The notes beneath the pieces are model-generated. The model was given only the letters and a program-made list of their open reading frames with translations. It did no database searches and was not told the origin of the DNA. Below are positions 62,550 to 64,000 of a DNA stretch of 64,000 bases, piece after piece. The translations under genes and the position numbers were made by a program. Every line of letters begins with the position of its first letter. Within the stretch, counting starts at the first letter, position 1. Source of the DNA: Nitrospira sp. (GTDB taxonomy: Bacteria > Nitrospirota > Nitrospiria > Nitrospirales > Nitrospiraceae); assembly GCA_022226935.1 (NCBI GenBank), contig CP092081.1, forward strand, positions 1,164,734-1,228,733, in the 5' to 3' direction.

Positions 62550-63581
62550 TTAATTGCGGGCAGGCGTCGCATGGGCAGCGGTCGCCGCCTGAAGAGGCTG
62601 AGACCAGGCAGCAAACAGACTGTTGAGCTGAGCAGTCGGCAAAGGGAAGAATCCCTCCTGGATCACCGCCTGCTGTCCTTCAAAACTCACCGCAAACTTC
62701 ACAAATTCCATCACTGCAGGAGACATGGCCTGTTTGGGGGATTTGTTGACATACAAAAACAGGTGCCGACGCAACGGATACGTCCCATCGGTAACCGTTT
62801 CAAACGTCGGTTCAATAAAAGGCTTGCCCTTCGCCACCGCGATGGATATAGGTTTTACGGCTGAGATTCGATACCCAATTCCGCTGAAGCCGACGGCATA
62901 ACGGTCTTTCTTGACGCCCATGACGACGGAGGCCGCGCCGGCCTCTGCTTTTAGACTGTCCTTGAAGTCGCCGTTTCCACAGACCTGTTCGCGAAAGAAG
63001 GTGGCGGTCCCGGACACCTTGTTTCGTCCGATCAGCGTAATCGATGCGTCGCTCCATTCGCCGGATAGCCCGAATTGGGACCAGCTGATGCGATCTTCGT
63101 TCAACCCGAGGCGATGTTCCTTGCAAAACACCGCGTCGAGCTCAGGGAGGGTCATGCCGGAAATAGGGTTATCCCGATGCACGAACACGGACAAGGCATC
63201 TGCCGCGACCGGCACTTCGGTCGGTTCATAGCCATACCGTTTGGTGAATTCTTCGATTTCCTTTTTGGTCAACTGACGAGACATGGCCGCAATTTGAGCT
63301 TTGCCTTCCAGGAGCGCCGGCGGACCGGTCTCCGATCCAATACCTTGGATATGAATGGCCAAGCCCGGATAGAACTCTCTCAATTTGCTCTCCCATCGAT
63401 GTGAAAGCGCCTTCATCATCTCAGACCCGGCGACCGTCAGCGCACCGGTCACGCCTGTGGCCTTTGCATACGATTGGATCTGCGGATCCACGACCGGCTT
63501 GAGTTGAGCGTTGGAAACGGATGGACCCACCAACACGCCCATCAGGCTTATGAGTGCGGATGCTTGGAGCACACTTCTCAT
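62550..63581 (-). CDS. pstS: PstS-like phosphate-binding protein (third copy)
   Basis: 343 residues. Signal peptide ends near SNA-QL. Phosphate-site segments: TVAGSEMMKALSHRW, IQGIGSETGPPALLEG, MSRQLTKKEIEEF, VDA-like ADALSVFVHRDNP, NKVSGTATFFREQ, DRYAVGFSGIGYR. AAGGAGG lies about seven bases before ATG 63581. It is closer in pattern to the operon copy than to the second. TAACA/TAACG/TGATT repeats lie upstream at 63684-63710. It lacks adjacent permease genes. Confidence 0.9.
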   Translation of the reverse strand: MRSVLQASALISLMGVLVGPSVSNAQLKPVVDPQIQSYAKATGVTGALTVAGSEMMKALSHRWESKLREFYPGLAIHIQGIGSETGPPALLEGKAQIAAMSRQLTKKEIEEFTKRYGYEPTEVPVAADALSVFVHRDNPISGMTLPELDAVFCKEHRLGLNEDRISWSQFGLSGEWSDASITLIGRNKVSGTATFFREQVCGNGDFKDSLKAEAGAASVVMGVKKDRYAVGFSGIGYRISAVKPISIAVAKGKPFIEPTFETVTDGTYPLRRHLFLYVNKSPKQAMSPAVMEFVKFAVSFEGQQAVIQEGFFPLPTAQLNSLFAAWSQPLQAATAAHATPARN

Positions 63582-63923
63582 TATCGAACCTCCTTCGTGA
63601 GAGTATTGTCATTCAACAAATTGTGCCATGAGCTCTTGCAAATCTTCATACGCCGACATCCTATAGCGAAACCGTTGCAACGGAATCACTCCAGCGTTAC
63701 AGCCCTGTTAATCCTTGTGATGCTTTCCGATGTTTCGAAAGAAAACGGAGGGGCGGGAGCGATGCGTGAGGAAAACTGCCGGCTGAAGTCTGTGAGTGAT
63801 GCAAGGAAGAGTGAAGGGAGAGAGGTTTCAGAACCAACGTCTTGTCGCTGTCGGAACTCCGACCACACACGCGATCAGAGCGCTCAGCCAAACGACGAAC
63901 ACAAACGCCACGTGGAAGAAGAA
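63582..63923. other. Gene-free upstream region of third pstS
   Basis: 342 bp. Apart from the phased repeat at 63684-63710 I see no gene or terminator. Short open frames lack ribosome sites and recognisable motifs. Confidence 0.45.
63684..63710 (-). promoter_or_regulatory. Pho-box-like phased repeat upstream of third pstS
   Basis: Minus strand TAACA (63710-63706), TAACG (63699-63695), TGATT (63688-63684), spaced 11 bp, and CAACG at the next step (63677-63673). Third occurrence of the same unit order. Confidence 0.6.
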
Positions 63924-64000
63924 TTAGAACTCATCCACCGCGACCGGCTGCAATAGATCGCGTACCGACAAGACACCGACGATCGCGCCGCTCTGCAACA
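63924..64000 (-). CDS. CBS-domain protein, C-terminal end only
   Basis: The minus strand is open from the right edge for 24 codons to a TAA at 63924-63926. It encodes LQSGAIVGVLSVRDLLQ and then a short acidic tail (VAVDEF). The xIVGVLSVRDLL pattern is the final strand and helix of a CBS domain, usually a ligand-binding regulatory module. The rest lies outside the window, so the protein type is unknown. Confidence 0.6.
   Translation of the reverse strand, partial: LQSGAIVGVLSVRDLLQPVAVDEF

Noticed and set aside
63474-63956. Plus-strand frame of 160 codons over the third pstS start and promoter
   Set aside because: Antisense to pstS at its 5' part and without ribosome site or family features.
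1-64000. CRISPR arrays, tRNA or rRNA genes, insertion sequences, transposases, integrases
   Set aside because: No regularly spaced long repeats, no cloverleaf or rRNA-like sequence and no transposase or integrase motif was seen while reading.

Overview
The window looks like chromosome from a Gram-negative bacterium of the Nitrospira type (phylum Nitrospirota). This is inferred from moderately high G+C, an exosortase/PEP-CTERM exopolysaccharide locus with a VPLPA-type sorting signal, Porin_O_P-type porins, and outer-membrane and lipoprotein signals throughout. No rRNA or housekeeping marker is present, so the genus is an inference.

Region 1 (1-2114) is the end of a signalling operon: a PP2C/SpoIIE-type phosphatase (cut by the left edge), an Hpt domain protein, and a receiver protein fused to an anti-sigma-type ATPase. 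A small lipoprotein follows (2219-2458).

Region 2 (2657-41144) is a large exopolysaccharide locus. Sugar-nucleotide genes (wecB, gmd) come first. Then come a giant membrane/glycosidase fusion, a hexapeptide acyltransferase, a Wzx-type flippase, four GT4-type glycosyltransferases, an O-antigen ligase/polymerase, an AsnB-type amidotransferase, two heparinase II/III-like proteins, a GH123-like secreted protein and a secreted TIM-barrel-like protein. The 10.6-17 kb part is visibly more A+T-rich than its flanks, which suggests acquired or exchanged polymer-specific genes. From 26.6 kb the locus becomes a VPLPA-CTERM/exosortase module: one VPLPA-CTERM protein, exosortase D fused to EpsI, a polyprenyl-phosphate sugar-1-phosphate transferase, the TPR lipoprotein PrsT, an export lipoprotein, an outer-membrane barrel, a Wzz-type chain-length protein, a CpsD-type kinase, an ExeA-like ATPase and a bi-domain oxidoreductase.

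Region 3 (41238-64000) is a phosphate and polyphosphate locus. It holds a response regulator, a CHAD protein, a SixA phosphatase, and a minus-strand operon pstS-pstC-pstA-pstB-phoU-ppx/gppA. Beyond that are two more regulators, a PsiE-like membrane protein, two Porin_O_P-type porins, two further pstS genes, and several lipoproteins including a paralogous pair of unknown family. All three pstS genes are preceded on their coding strand by phased 11-bp direct repeats of the form TWACR-N6-TWACR-N6-TGATK. Related repeats precede both porins and one regulator, so this looks like a local PHO regulon. PstC carries a predicted seven-bladed periplasmic propeller and PstA a large periplasmic insert. No PhoR-type histidine kinase is present. 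A decayed repeat-protein pseudogene lies at 57955-58701, and the last codons of a CBS-domain protein are visible at the right edge.
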